DNA from: Bartonella sp. MM73XJBT.G
GTDB taxonomy: Bacteria; Pseudomonadota; Alphaproteobacteria; Rhizobiales; Rhizobiaceae
Assembly (NCBI RefSeq): GCF_028618435.1
Contig: NZ_JAQISW010000001.1
Coordinates: 124,001-188,000, forward strand
DNA: 64,000 nucleotides
Direction of reading: 5' to 3'
Shown here: piece after piece, positions 42,828 to 52,455 of the stretch
Numbering within the stretch: position 1 is the first letter of the stretch
Layout of the letters: each line of letters starts with the position of its first letter
Made by a program: the position numbers and the translations under genes
The notes under the pieces: generated by a model
Database searches by the model: none
Told to the model about the DNA's origin: nothing
Seen by the model: the letters and a program-made list of their open reading frames with translations, nothing else

Positions 42828-44054
42828 CTAATGACCAATGGCATTTTCAAGTTTCAAACGTTCAGATTTTCGTAAGCGCTCTGAAGCCGATTTAAGCTGT
42901 CCACATGCAGCTAAAATATCGCGTCCACGCGGTACCCGAATAGGAGAAGCATAGCCCGCTTGATTAACAATATCAGCAAAACGCTCGATTTGCTCCCAAT
43001 CAGAACATTGATAATTACTCCCTGGCCACGGATTAAAAGGGATTAAATTGATCTTTGCTGGAATACCTTTTAGCAACTGTATTAATCGCTTAGCATCATC
43101 TAAACTATCATTGATATCTTTCAGCATAACATATTCAAATGTAATTCGTTTTGCATTAGACAGACCACGATAATTACGGCAAGCATCCATGAGCAGAGCA
43201 AGCGGATATTTTTTATTGATAGGAACAAGCATATCCCTTAGTGTATCGTGTACGGCGTGCAATGAAATTGCTAACATCACACCAATTTCTTCCCCAGTTC
43301 GAATAATTCCAGGAACAACTCCACTGGTTGAAAGCGTAATCCGACGTTTTGATAAAGAAAGTCCATCGCCATCAGAAGCAATCAATAAAGCTTTTTTTAC
43401 AGCTTCAAAATTATAAAGAGGTTCTCCCATTCCCATCATAACAATATTGGTAATTTTGCGCCCTTCAACAGGAATAATTGCACCATCAGGCGTATCCTTA
43501 TCAGGAAAATCACCCAAACAATCACGTGCGACTAATAATTGTGCCAAAATTTCTTCCGCCGTCAGATTGCGAACAAGCATCTGCGTTCCTGTATGACAAA
43601 AAGAGCAGGTTAACGTACATCCAACTTGCGATGAAAGACATAAAGTACCACGCCCTTCTTCAGGAATATAAACCGTTTCAATTTCAACAGGCTTTCCAGC
43701 CCCACGGGCTGGAAAACGTAAGAGCCATTTACGTGTACCATCCTTTGATACTTGTTCTCCAACAATCTCCGGACGAGCAATGGAAAAATAACGTTTAAGT
43801 GTTTCCTGCATTGCTTTTGAAATATTTAGCATTTCATCAAAATTTGAAACACCACGGACATAAAGCCAATGCCAAAGCTGACGTGCACGCATACGCGTTT
43901 GACGCTCTGGTATACCAAGTGTCTTTAAAGTTTGCACTATTTCATCTTGTGATAGTCCAATTAAAGAGAGCTTAGAACTCTCCTTTACCACCACATTATC
44001 TGTTTTTTGTGCTAAACATGAACCAACAGGCCTAAGGTCATAGGAAATAGCCAT
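42828..44054 (-). CDS. rlmN: 23S rRNA (adenine-2503-C2)-methyltransferase RlmN
   Basis: A 408-residue radical SAM enzyme that methylates A2503 of 23S rRNA and A37 of some tRNAs. The iron-sulfur cluster motif is [14 protein letters not shown] (CxxxCxxC, ~145-158). The catalytic cysteine pair is completed by the C-terminal-side cysteine near [36 protein letters not shown] and [12 protein letters not shown] are standard RlmN blocks. The C-terminal 20 residues are a basic tail. The neighbouring IalB-family gene is upstream on the same strand, a pairing common in Rhizobiales. Confidence 0.96.
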   Translation of the reverse strand: MAISYDLRPVGSCLAQKTDNVVVKESSKLSLIGLSQDEIVQTLKTLGIPERQTRMRARQLWHWLYVRGVSNFDEMLNISKAMQETLKRYFSIARPEIVGEQVSKDGTRKWLLRFPARGAGKPVEIETVYIPEEGRGTLCLSSQVGCTLTCSFCHTGTQMLVRNLTAEEILAQLLVARDCLGDFPDKDTPDGAIIPVEGRKITNIVMMGMGEPLYNFEAVKKALLIASDGDGLSLSKRRITLSTSGVVPGIIRTGEEIGVMLAISLHAVHDTLRDMLVPINKKYPLALLMDACRNYRGLSNAKRITFEYVMLKDINDSLDDAKRLIQLLKGIPAKINLIPFNPWPGSNYQCSDWEQIERFADIVNQAGYASPIRVPRGRDILAACGQLKSASERLRKSERLKLENAIGH

Positions 44055-44096
44055 TGCTTTCCAATTTACATCACTCTTGTAGAAGTTATCAAAACT

Positions 44097-44606
44097 TTAA
44101 TGGCACTTTTGAGCCATATTTAATGCAGCAGTGACCCCTTTTAAGGAATAAGTATAGGTCGTATGCGTTCCTCGTTTTGATATTGCTTTCACTGTCATAT
44201 TGTTTCCAGCACGCATAGCAGAAACAAGCTGCTTTTCCTGCTCTGATGATGCCAACCAAGCTGAGGAATCCTTCGTGAAAAAATCAAAGTCCTTGCCTCC
44301 AATGGTTACTGTCACTTTCGACCCTTCTTGAAGCGTATAACCAGCCATAAACTGCGGTTCAAACGAAACAGGTGACAAAGAACGCTTGGTAACTAAGAAA
44401 AAATTATCACCATGATTAACCGTTGTTGGAAGAGCCTTCAAAGGAACAGATAACACATAGCAAATCGTATTTTGGGACGATTTATAAGAATAGGCTCCCC
44501 ACGCTTCAAATTGGTTTAAACGGCTTGGCGTTTGTGCACATGCGATCCCACCTGTAATAAGAACCATTACAGATGCAGCGATAACAGTTTTTTCAAACAT
44601 CTTCAT
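44097..44606 (-). CDS. Invasion-associated locus B (IalB) family secreted protein
   Basis: A 169-residue exported protein with a clear signal peptide (VIAASVMVLITGGIACAQ, cleavage likely after CAQ) and an IalB-family domain: FEAWGAYSYKSSQNTICYVLS, FLVTKRS, EPQFMAGYTLQEGSKVTVTIGG, and SAMRAGNNMTVKAISKRGT. Bartonella bacilliformis IalB promotes red-cell invasion, but Rhizobiales carry several paralogs and this one, beside rlmN, is the housekeeping-position member, so a virulence role should not be assumed. Periplasmic or outer-membrane location expected. Either of the ATGs at codons 1 and 3 may start it. Confidence 0.88.
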   Translation of the reverse strand: MKMFEKTVIAASVMVLITGGIACAQTPSRLNQFEAWGAYSYKSSQNTICYVLSVPLKALPTTVNHGDNFFLVTKRSLSPVSFEPQFMAGYTLQEGSKVTVTIGGKDFDFFTKDSSAWLASSEQEKQLVSAMRAGNNMTVKAISKRGTHTTYTYSLKGVTAALNMAQKCH

Positions 44607-45320
44607 TTAGCTCACTTCTTTAGTCTTTAACAAGATTCTCTTCATTGGAAAAGTTCAAACAAAAACTCCTCGATACTCATGTGTAATTATCCTAATTCCT
44701 TCAATAAAGGAAATATTTCCAAAGTAATCAAAACAGATTTTACGCTCCATTGTGACCTTTTAGTCGTTACCAAAATATGAACTTTTTATTTAATAATCAC
44801 ATTAAAAAACAATATTTTTGATTTCATACTGCCCATTTCGTTTTTTAATAAAAAATAATTCCTTTAAGCAACAGGATTTCAAAACAAGATGAAAATATAC
44901 CACCACTCTGCAGAGAAATAAACCATACTCTTTACACCACAAACAATCTGCTGCAAAACTTTGAAAATAAACCCTCCCTCAAAAATTTCATAGCATCGCA
45001 CCACAGCCTTGAGAATATCATTTCTCAACTCTACACATTCAATAGACGCGTATCTGTAAGATACTCCACCTTTCAATTATTATAGTGTATTCATACGTCG
45101 TATTCAATATCGTCCTGACATCGTCTTGTCATAATCTTAAAAATATCTCTCAAGAATAACCAAATATTATCAATATATTAAATTACGAAACAGAAAAGCC
45201 TTAAATTCCGTCTCAATAGCGAATCGTATAACGTAACCTTCTACTATCAGCCCTTTAAGATACTAATTATATCTAAGTTCTATGATGTACCCTTCACAAT
45301 TTATACACTTATAATCTTTT
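44607..45320. other. Gap upstream of the IalB-family gene
   Basis: 714 bp. The 65-codon frame at 44879-45076 (minus) has no ribosome binding site and no recognised similarity, and is probably not a gene, although the DNA there is less AT-rich than its surroundings. No terminator or repeat copy recognised. Confidence 0.5.
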
Positions 45321-45785
45321 TTAAGCTGCATTTGATTCTGAAGTTTGAATCAATAAAGCATAAAGTGCATTGGCATTGTGTGTATTGCGCAATTTTTGCA
45401 CAACATCAGCATGACGCAAAACGCGTGCAATCTGTGATAAAGCTTTTAAGTGATCTGCACCCGCATTTTCAGGTGCCAAAAGAAGAAAAACAAGGTCTAT
45501 AGGCTCGTCATCGAGAGCTTCAAAATCAACAGGACTTTCAAGACGTGCAAATATACCAATAATCCGATTAATATCAGGTAATTTTCCATGAGGAATCGCA
45601 ATACCACCACCCAGCCCCGTTGAACCAAGTTTCTCGCGTTGCAAAACAATATCAAAAATTACATGCTCACTAAGACCTGTCAGTTGAGACGCTTTTTCGG
45701 CTAAAATTTGCAGAACTTGTTTTTTCGAATTAGCCTTAAGAGCCGGAATAATTGCTTCCGGTGTTATTAACTCACTCAAATTCAT
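45321..45785 (-). CDS. ptsN: PTS IIA-like nitrogen-regulatory protein PtsN
   Basis: A 154-residue EIIA-Ntr protein, the phosphate acceptor of the nitrogen-type phosphotransferase relay (EI-Ntr, NPr, EIIA-Ntr), a regulatory rather than sugar-import system. The phosphorylated histidine is in GLGGGIAIPHGKLPDI (~residue 66). LDDEPIDLVFLLLAPENAGADHLKALSQIARVLR is the second conserved block. In relatives it follows rpoN and the hibernation-factor gene; both are missing here and 1.1 kb of non-coding DNA separates it from lptB. GAGGA precedes the ATG. Confidence 0.95.
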   Translation of the reverse strand: MNLSELITPEAIIPALKANSKKQVLQILAEKASQLTGLSEHVIFDIVLQREKLGSTGLGGGIAIPHGKLPDINRIIGIFARLESPVDFEALDDEPIDLVFLLLAPENAGADHLKALSQIARVLRHADVVQKLRNTHNANALYALLIQTSESNAA

Positions 45786-46886
45786 CCTTTAATTTTCCTC
45801 TTACACGCTCAAATGCTCACTAATAAACCCTATAAACGATATCGAACCTTAAAGCTCTTTCACTTTTCACAACATCGCATGTGTTTTTATTTTTCAATTT
45901 ATAATGGGTGAAGGCTTAATACGTCTCATATCACTTTTAACAGAACAATAAATAGTGTTTAGCTCCTCATTAACAGCATGAGAAAAGAAAAAAAGAAATG
46001 AAGTTGTTCATAAAATTAATTTCCTTAAGACCCTAGAAAAGGGCATTATTTATAAATTTATTAAACTTGTCACAAGAGTTAATGTATAACTCCCCATTAG
46101 ATTTTTTTCTTTCTTTAAAAATAAGCCCTTAATAGAATGAGAAGCATATTAAGCAAAACAGACCTTTGGTTTGGAAATTACTGTATATCTTAAACAAAGC
46201 CTTATAACAAGAACCCAAAGGCGTTTTGCTCCTATTTTAAATGCGCCATACAAACCAATAAAACACGACAATCCCTATTAAATAAACGCAATATATAACG
46301 GATGGATGCTCCAATCAAAATACCCAAAACAGCATCATCAACATATTCTTTGATTTGACAGAAAAAAATGCGATGAATATCTCTTACCTTTCAATAACAC
46401 ATGCATTTATTTACAGCCTCATTTATCACTTATTATCAAGTGAATCTAATGATATCTTTTCTATGACACAATTATGAGTAAGCTCAACCAATAAAACAAT
46501 AAATTCACCTTATAGTGATGAAGCCTTTTGCTCCACTCAATAAAAATTTTTTTAGATTACATTCATAAAAGAAGTTTTGGCATAAATAAGGAGATTTTCA
46601 ATAATAATGCAATGAATACAGCTATCAGAGAAAATCCTATTGCTCACCTCAATTAAAAACTTTATCCTAAAGTCGTATTCTTTTATTGCTTTACAAGCCG
46701 TTGATAAAATTATCATCGTTTGTACAATAAAGTAATAATTTCATTTTTTTCTGTAATAAAAATATATATCAATAATATACTTTACTAATAATTACAACGA
46801 AACCTTATCTACCTCCTTTGAAAGGTGTTTTGTGACGACTAGTTGTTTCTATTAAACTTAAATAGAACCGTATAAAAGCTGTAAAA
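45786..46886. other. 1.1-kb gap where relatives carry rpoN and hpf
   Basis: No open frame of useful length on either strand. The DNA is AT-rich with only short frames. In related Rhizobiales rpoN (sigma-54) and a ribosome hibernation factor lie between lptB and ptsN; I could not see residual coding sequence of either by eye. No copy of the dispersed repeat was recognised here. Confidence 0.55.
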
Positions 46887-47681
46887 TCATAGAGAAAACT
46901 GATGTCCCAAATAAATTCTGCGAACATCAACGTTGTTGATAATATCATTAGGACGACCATGAACTAACACTTTGCCGGTGTGAATAATATAAGCACGGTC
47001 GACGAGCCCCAGTGTCTCGCGTACATTATGATCTGTTATTAAAACACCGATGCCACGCCTTGTTAAATGACGAATAAGTTGTTGAATATCAAAAATAGCG
47101 ATAGGATCAATCCCCGCAAATGGTTCATCAAGTAACATAAAATGAGGACGAGAAGCTAAAGCACGCGCAATTTCAAGTCGTCGACGTTCACCCCCAGATA
47201 ACGAAAGTGCAGGCATTTTACGTAAATGGTCAATTTTAAACTCATGTAAAAGACTATCAAGCTCTTCATGCTGTTTAAGACGATCTTTTTCAACTACTTC
47301 TAAAACAGCTTTAATATTATTTTCTACTGAAAGACCACGAAAAATAGATGCTTCTTGGGGAAGATACCCAATACCTAAACGCGCCCGTCGATACATCGGA
47401 AGATGCGTAATATCAAATCCATCAATTTTAATGGATCCTCCATCAGATTTTATGAGCCCTGTAACCATATAAAAACAAGTTGTTTTACCTGCTCCATTAG
47501 GACCTAAAATGCCAACTGCTTCTCCCGTACGAATGCCAAAAGAAACGCCATTAACTGTTGGTCTTCCTCGATAAACTTTAATCAAATGACTGGCAATCAA
47601 AGTCCCTTTTAAGCGCTTTTTTGAAGCTTCACTTACAAGATCATGCTGATCAGTTTGTTTTTTTCTTTTGATTCCAAACAT
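46887..47681 (-). CDS. lptB: LPS export ABC transporter ATP-binding protein LptB
   Basis: A 264-residue ABC ATPase that powers lipopolysaccharide extraction from the inner membrane with LptFG. Walker A is GILGPNGAGKTTCFYMV (~53-69), the Q loop is YLPQEASIFRGLSVENN, the signature LSLSGGERRRLEIARAL and Walker B FMLLDEPFAGIDPIA with VLITDHNVRETL for the switch histidine. The ~20-residue basic N-terminal extension is ordinary for Rhizobiales. It follows lptA by six bases; lptC-lptA-lptB form one unit. Confidence 0.96.
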   Translation of the reverse strand: MFGIKRKKQTDQHDLVSEASKKRLKGTLIASHLIKVYRGRPTVNGVSFGIRTGEAVGILGPNGAGKTTCFYMVTGLIKSDGGSIKIDGFDITHLPMYRRARLGIGYLPQEASIFRGLSVENNIKAVLEVVEKDRLKQHEELDSLLHEFKIDHLRKMPALSLSGGERRRLEIARALASRPHFMLLDEPFAGIDPIAIFDIQQLIRHLTRRGIGVLITDHNVRETLGLVDRAYIIHTGKVLVHGRPNDIINNVDVRRIYLGHQFSL

Positions 47682-47687
47682 AAAACC

Positions 47688-48287
47688 TTAATGGCCATTT
47701 TGTTGACTTTGTTTAAAAATAATAGAAACGCGACCTTTTTTCTTAGTCGTCTCACAACCTTCTAAAAAAGCCCTTCCGCTTTCCATATTTGCCGTTAATT
47801 TACATCCTGTTGCCACATTGTCACCATCTGTTAATACAACATGGTTCCCTGTCAAGCTCATCATTTTTGATTTTCCATCAAAAACGCCTTTATCCCCCGT
47901 AGCAATTTGCGTCGCTATTTTTATATAGACTTTTCCTAAGGCTTCCATTTTTTGTATACCCGACGAACCAAACAAAGTAAAAGATGACGCCTCCGTATCT
48001 TCCTTGTTTCTATTCGCTTCTTTATGGGCTTTATCGTAATAAACAATTAATTTTTCTGTCCGTAAAAAACGTTCACCTTGCACCACTGAAACATCACCCT
48101 TAAAAAGTGCTATCCCTTCTTTATCACGTATTTCTAAAGAATCTGCATGAAGTTCTACAGGATCTTTGTCGTTTGATAGACTTATCCCCAAATGGGTCCC
48201 TTCAGCATATCCTAAAACCGTTCCTCCTCCTAACATTCCCATGCTAAAAGCCAACGTCATACCTATCCATCTTTTGTATGATCTCAT
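47688..48287 (-). CDS. lptA: LPS transport periplasmic protein LptA (OstA family)
   Basis: A 199-residue periplasmic bridge protein that passes lipopolysaccharide from LptC to LptD. A signal peptide (MTLAFSMGMLGGGTVLGYAEG) precedes an OstA/LptA jellyroll: VELHADSLEIRDKEGIALFKGDVSVVQG, RTEKLIVYY, MEALGKVYIKI, and GDKGVFDGKSKMMSLTGNHVVL. Function is assigned from this domain and from its position between lptC and lptB. Confidence 0.92.
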   Translation of the reverse strand: MRSYKRWIGMTLAFSMGMLGGGTVLGYAEGTHLGISLSNDKDPVELHADSLEIRDKEGIALFKGDVSVVQGERFLRTEKLIVYYDKAHKEANRNKEDTEASSFTLFGSSGIQKMEALGKVYIKIATQIATGDKGVFDGKSKMMSLTGNHVVLTDGDNVATGCKLTANMESGRAFLEGCETTKKKGRVSIIFKQSQQNGH

Positions 48288-48365
48288 TCTTTCAATTCTT
48301 CTGTTTGTTATACATGAATTCTCTTTATTAAATATCCCTTAAAGATTCCTATTGATATTGCATCA

Positions 48366-49007
48366 TTACCTTTGAAGCACTAAATGCACACCACCATGGA
48401 AATACATGTTTTTTCCTTTTTCTCGAATTTGTAAGGCATTGGCTGCAAGATGAAAACCGGCTCGCTGAATATCAACGCGTTGATCTGTTTTTAACTGTCC
48501 CTCAGATAAATTAATATTAGCCGACATAAATTGTGCCATCATCCCATCATTCGTCGTAATGGTGAATGGCTTATCCAATTGTAAAAAACCATGAATGTTA
48601 TCGTAAACACCCCCTTGTGCAGCAAGAAAAACTTGTCTTTGTTGGCCCATAGATGCTTTCGCTGTGATATTTTGTAATCCAATTATTCCAGAGCGCGTTT
48701 GATCTTGAAATGCCTTTTCTGCTTTAAGCCAATAAGGTTCATGAGTACGCGTATAACCTTCTAATTTTGGATTGAGTATTGTCAAGTTGCTCACTCCATT
48801 CTCTTCATTATTCAAAGGCATAGGATCAGAAGTAACGGGAACAAAGAAAAACGTAAACCAGCAAAAAACCAGCGCTAAAACTAACGCTAAGAGGGGTAAA
48901 AAAATTTTTAATAAGCTAATGCGACGCGAATGACGAGATGCCTTTTTAAAAACATCTCCAACTGATGATTGCGTTGAAAAGACTTCATAATGATTGTGGA
49001 CGGACAT
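48366..49007 (-). CDS. lptC: LPS export protein LptC
   Basis: A 213-residue bitopic inner-membrane protein that receives lipopolysaccharide from LptB2FG and hands it to LptA. One membrane span (LLKIFLPLLALVLALVFCWFTFFF, ~32-55) is followed by a periplasmic LptC domain: NPKLEGYTRTHEPYWLKAEKAFQ, FLAAQGGVYDNIHGFLQL, MMAQFMSANINLSEGQL. First gene of lptC-lptA-lptB. Sequence is weakly conserved in this family, so the assignment rests on architecture and neighbours. Confidence 0.9.
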   Translation of the reverse strand: MSVHNHYEVFSTQSSVGDVFKKASRHSRRISLLKIFLPLLALVLALVFCWFTFFFVPVTSDPMPLNNEENGVSNLTILNPKLEGYTRTHEPYWLKAEKAFQDQTRSGIIGLQNITAKASMGQQRQVFLAAQGGVYDNIHGFLQLDKPFTITTNDGMMAQFMSANINLSEGQLKTDQRVDIQRAGFHLAANALQIREKGKNMYFHGGVHLVLQR

Positions 49008-49192
49008 ACTCTCCTAATCTCTTAAATATCCCGCATTTTTAATCTGTATAACCTTTATAAGAGGTATTTTCAAATTTTGTTTCTTGAAATTTGTTTTTTC
49101 TTGGTTTTATTTTGCTTTTATCCGTTTATATATTGTAATATGCATGAAGTGCACAATTATAAAAAAGTTTTTTGTGTGAAAGTGAGGCTATT

Positions 49193-49471
49193 GTGGTTAA
49201 ATCAGAGCTTGTGCAAATTATTGCTCGTCATAACCCGCATCTTTTTCAACGGGATGTGGAACATATTGTAAACGCTATTTTTGAAGAAATTTCAACAGCA
49301 CTTGCCAATGGTGATCGTGTTGAACTTCGTGGATTTGGAGCTTTTTCTGTAAAAAGCCGTTCAGCTCGGAATGGACGTAACCCACGAACTGGAGAAGCCG
49401 TTGTTGTTGAAGAAAAGTGGATTCCCTTTTTTAAAACTGGCAAGGATTTACGCGACCGTCTTAATCAGTGA
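49193..49471 (+). CDS. ihfB: Integration host factor subunit beta
   Basis: A 92-residue DNA-bending protein of the IHF/HU family. It starts at GTG 49193, with GAGG seven bases upstream, giving the usual N-terminus ([16 protein letters not shown]). The beta-arm region is [21 protein letters not shown] with the intercalating proline in GRNPRTG, followed by [19 protein letters not shown], which is diagnostic of IhfB in alphaproteobacteria. IHF shapes promoters, recombination sites and replication origins. Divergent from lptC and directly followed by a LapA-like gene, as in other Rhizobiales. Confidence 0.95.
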   Translation: MVKSELVQIIARHNPHLFQRDVEHIVNAIFEEISTALANGDRVELRGFGAFSVKSRSARNGRNPRTGEAVVVEEKWIPFFKTGKDLRDRLNQ

Positions 49472-49478
49472 GAAACTT

Positions 49479-49775
49479 ATGATTATTAAACGTATTATTC
49501 TAACAAGTATTGGTGTGATTATCACAGCCTTTTTGGTTGTTTTTATCGTAGCTAATCGTCAAATGGTCCCGTTAACACTTGATCCTTTTCGAGAAAATTC
49601 TGAAAGTTTTACTTATCATGCTCCTCTCTTTATATGGCTTTTTATTTTCTTTGGTCTTGGTGTTTTATTAGGAAATCTGATCCGTTGGTTTTCCTATCAC
49701 AAATGCAAAAAAGCTCTCAAAAAAAGTAAAGCCGAGATTGAGAAATTGAAAATGTCTATCACAAATCTAGTGTAA
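49479..49775 (+). CDS. LapA-domain inner-membrane protein
   Basis: A 98-residue membrane protein with two spans (ILTSIGVIITAFLVVFIVANRQ and APLFIWLFIFFGLGVLLGNLI) and a short coiled-coil tail (KCKKALKKSKAEIEKLKMS), matching the LapA/DUF1049 (YciS) family. E. coli LapA/LapB regulate lipopolysaccharide synthesis through LpxC turnover. Starts at ATG 49479, seven bases after the ihfB stop, so it is co-transcribed with ihfB. The proximity of lptCAB is suggestive but the two sets are divergent. Confidence 0.82.
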   Translation: MIIKRIILTSIGVIITAFLVVFIVANRQMVPLTLDPFRENSESFTYHAPLFIWLFIFFGLGVLLGNLIRWFSYHKCKKALKKSKAEIEKLKMSITNLV

Positions 49776-49935
49776 TGATCTTTTAATGAAAAAGTTTTTC
49801 CATTAGTATTTTATAGTCAATACAGAGTTTGTTTCTATGCGTGCTTTAATTGATTTTAGTTCTTTTGTACTTTTACGAAACATTTAAGAGCTTTATAAAG
49901 TAATTTTTTATACCTCATATACCGTGATACAAAAC

Positions 49936-50868
49936 ATGCCTGCACAATGTTTTCAATCCCCCGACAAGAATAGATATCCGCAGGAAAAGTTGCCTCTTAT
50001 TTTGGAAACAGGTATGAGTGAAAACTATGCTCTCATTGATTCTGGAAATGGACAAAAATTAGAGCGTTATGGAGATTATCGAATTATTCGTCCAGAAGGT
50101 CAAGCATTATGGAAACCTGCTTTATCACAAAAACAATGGGCTGATGTTGATGCTATTTTTACAGGAAACCGTGATGAAGAAGGAGTTGGTCGTTGGCATT
50201 TTCCTAAAAAGCCACTAGATGAAACATGGCCCCTTTCTTGGAATGGATTGTCTTTTCTGGGGCGTTTTACTTCCTTTCGTCATGTAGGCGTTTTTCCTGA
50301 ACAAGATGCCCATTGGCGCTCTATGGAAGAACAAATCATAAAAGCTGCACGTCCTATAAAACTATTGAATCTTTTTGGCTATACAGGTGTTGCCTCTTTG
50401 ATTGGAGCACGAGCGGGTGCAAACGTTACCCATGTTGATGCTTCTAAAAAAGCCATTGCGTGGGCAAAAGCTAATCAGAAAAAAGCAGGATTACCAGATC
50501 ATTCTATTCGCTGGATTTGCGATGATGCTGTAAAATTTGTCGAGCGAGAACTCCGTCGCAAAAAAAGCTATGATATGATCCTTCTTGATCCCCCTGCTTA
50601 TGGACGTGGAACCCATGGCGAAATTTGGCAACTGTTTGATCATTTACCAGCCATGATCACAAATTGTCGTAAACTCCTCTCTGATAAACCGCTCTCTGTT
50701 GTCCTTACAGCTTATTCCATTCGTGCTTCCTTCTTTGCGCTTCATACTTTAATGCGCGATACATTTGTAAATCTTGGTGGTACAGTCGAATCAGGAGAAC
50801 TCATTTTGCGTGAAGAAGTTGCAGAACGCGCCCTTTCTACTTCTCTTTTTAGCCGCTGGATTGCTTGA
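49936..50868 (+). CDS. Class I SAM-dependent methyltransferase, RlmI-like
   Basis: A ~310-residue methyltransferase of the RlmI/RlmK family without the N-terminal PUA domain of E. coli RlmI. The SAM fold shows LLNLFGYTGVASLIGARAG (~150-168, motif I), VTHVDASKKAIAWAKANQ, WICDDAVKFVERELRR and the DLILLDPPAYGRG-type motif (MILLDPPAYGRGTHGE, ~218-233). Likely target is ribosomal RNA but cannot be told. The start is unclear: GTG 49924, ATG 49936 and ATG 50011 are possible. It is followed two bases later by a SpoU methyltransferase gene, so it begins a three-gene set ending in lspA. Confidence 0.85.
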   Translation: MPAQCFQSPDKNRYPQEKLPLILETGMSENYALIDSGNGQKLERYGDYRIIRPEGQALWKPALSQKQWADVDAIFTGNRDEEGVGRWHFPKKPLDETWPLSWNGLSFLGRFTSFRHVGVFPEQDAHWRSMEEQIIKAARPIKLLNLFGYTGVASLIGARAGANVTHVDASKKAIAWAKANQKKAGLPDHSIRWICDDAVKFVERELRRKKSYDMILLDPPAYGRGTHGEIWQLFDHLPAMITNCRKLLSDKPLSVVLTAYSIRASFFALHTLMRDTFVNLGGTVESGELILREEVAERALSTSLFSRWIA

Positions 50869-50870
50869 AT

Positions 50871-51719
50871 ATGTGTGGAACAAAAACTGGTAGAGTGAAA
50901 GAAATCACCTCTCTTAGCAACCCTATCATAAAAGATCTTAAAGCACTTAACCAAAAGAAAAACCGTAATCGCGAAGGTCTTTTTATGGCAGAGGGATTAA
51001 AATTGGTTATTGATGCTCTCAATCTCGGTTGGACAATACAGACACTTATTTTTTCTAAAAGTGAAATTGGTAATGCCATTATTGAAAATACTGCTGCACG
51101 CGCTGTAGCTAATGGTGCTTTTGTTATCAAAGCCTCACTAAAGGTTATGGAATCACTTACTCGACGCGATAACCCACAAACAGTTATTGGTATTTTCAAA
51201 CAAAAATGGCAACCTCTTGAAACAATACAAGGGCAAGCTAAAGATGTTTACATCGCGCTTGATCGTGTGCGTGATCCTGGAAATCTTGGGACCATTATTC
51301 GTACTGCTGATGCTGTAGGTGCCAAAGGTGTTCTTTTAATTGGCGAAACAACAGATCCTTTTTCACCTGAAACAGTTCGTGCAACCATGGGATCTATTTT
51401 CTCTATACCCCTTTATCGTTTTGATGAAAGCGCCTTTTTAAACTGGTCGACTCACTTTAAAGGCATGATTGTTGGCACACATCTCAAAGGATCTCTGGAT
51501 TATCGGACACTTGATTTCAAAAATGGTCCGATAGTCCTTTTAATGGGAAATGAAAAACAGGGGCTATCAGATATTCTTACACGTCGATGCGATAAACTTG
51601 CGCGTATTCCACAAAGTGGACGCGCTGACTCGCTTAATCTAGCAGTAGCAACAGCTGTTATGCTTTATGAAATCCGTCGTCCTTATTTAACACTGGAACC
51701 ATGCGAGGAAAAAATATGA
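50871..51719 (+). CDS. TrmH/SpoU-family RNA 2'-O-methyltransferase
   Basis: A 282-residue SPOUT (trefoil-knot) RNA methyltransferase. An N-terminal substrate-binding domain (SLSNPIIKDLKALNQKKNRNREGLFMAEG) is followed by the three SpoU motifs: LDRVRDPGNLGTIIRTADA (~125-143, with the Asn-Arg pair), VLLMGNEKQGLSD, and IPQSGRADSLNLAVATAVMLYE. It methylates ribose in tRNA or 23S rRNA; RlmB-like or TrmH-like activity cannot be separated by eye. Start ATG 50871; an in-frame TTG two codons earlier lacks support. Its stop overlaps the lspA start (ATGA). Confidence 0.9.
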   Translation: MCGTKTGRVKEITSLSNPIIKDLKALNQKKNRNREGLFMAEGLKLVIDALNLGWTIQTLIFSKSEIGNAIIENTAARAVANGAFVIKASLKVMESLTRRDNPQTVIGIFKQKWQPLETIQGQAKDVYIALDRVRDPGNLGTIIRTADAVGAKGVLLIGETTDPFSPETVRATMGSIFSIPLYRFDESAFLNWSTHFKGMIVGTHLKGSLDYRTLDFKNGPIVLLMGNEKQGLSDILTRRCDKLARIPQSGRADSLNLAVATAVMLYEIRRPYLTLEPCEEKI

Positions 51720-52219
51720 TCCGCAAATCACTCCCTTTTCTTCTCCTTGGCTTAACCCTTACAGTCGGGCTTGACCAAGCTGTTAAGTACTGGGTTATGC
51801 ACAATATGCCTTTAGGAACAGAAATCCCGCTTATTCCTTTCCTTTCCCTTTATCATGTGCATAATTCTGGCATTGCATTTTCGTTTTTTTCTTCTTTTTC
51901 TCACTGGGGAATCATTGCCATTACGATCATTGTAATCATCTTTCTTTTATGGTTATGGAGAAATGCTGAAGATAATAAATTTTTAACGTGCTTTGGTCTT
52001 GTCCTTATTATTGGGGGAGCAATTGGCAACCTTATTGATCGTATTCGCTTTCATCATGTCACTGATTATATACTTTTTCACATTGCTGATATTTTTTATT
52101 TCGCTATTTTCAATCTTGCAGATAGTTTTATCACTCTTGGTGTTATTGCTATCCTTATTGAGGAACTGCGCACTTGGATGAAAGCAAAACGTCATTCTAG
52201 CCATACATCTTCTCATTAA
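51716..52219 (+). CDS. lspA: Lipoprotein signal peptidase II
   Basis: A 167-residue aspartic protease of the inner membrane that removes signal peptides from diacylated prolipoproteins. Four membrane spans are visible. The catalytic aspartates lie in GNLIDRIRFHHVTDYI (~115-130) and FNLADSFITLGV (~140-150); LDQAVKYWV and HVHNSGIAFSF are the other family motifs. ATG 51716 is chosen because GAGGAA lies seven bases upstream; ATG 51701 overlaps the previous gene more deeply. Four-base ATGA overlap with the SpoU gene. Confidence 0.96.
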   Translation: MIRKSLPFLLLGLTLTVGLDQAVKYWVMHNMPLGTEIPLIPFLSLYHVHNSGIAFSFFSSFSHWGIIAITIIVIIFLLWLWRNAEDNKFLTCFGLVLIIGGAIGNLIDRIRFHHVTDYILFHIADIFYFAIFNLADSFITLGVIAILIEELRTWMKAKRHSSHTSSH

Positions 52220-52384
52220 TATTCTCATCGCCTTTAAAAAACAGAGATTTTCAACCATCATAAACCTAATTACAAACTCTCTTAACTAATTCTTTCGACT
52301 GATTATTTTACATATTTTTCTTTATGAAAATTTTATGTTTTCTTCAACTTTACATGTCCATCTCTACTCAATACAAAAGAACTG

Positions 52385-52455
52385 ACTTCAAATGGCTTTT
52401 ACGCTATACTATTTTCACGGACGCTGTCGTAAAATGAGCTTGGAAAGCGTTGAGA
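52385..52455 (+). repeat. Degenerate dispersed repeat, partial copy G
   Basis: GGCTTTTACGCTATACTATT, TTTTCACGGACGCTGTCG, TAAAATGAGCTTGGAAAGCG align with the corresponding end blocks of copies F (TTTTGCTATAGTTTTCACAG, TCGTTGTCGTGAGATGGAG) and D (TTCATAGAGACTGTTGC, ATGACGAGCTTTGAGAAACG). Only this end of the element is recognisable. Confidence 0.45.

Noticed and set aside
44879-45076. 65-codon minus-strand frame upstream of the IalB-family gene
   Set aside because: No ribosome binding site or known similarity; no repeat or codon signal strong enough to call it.
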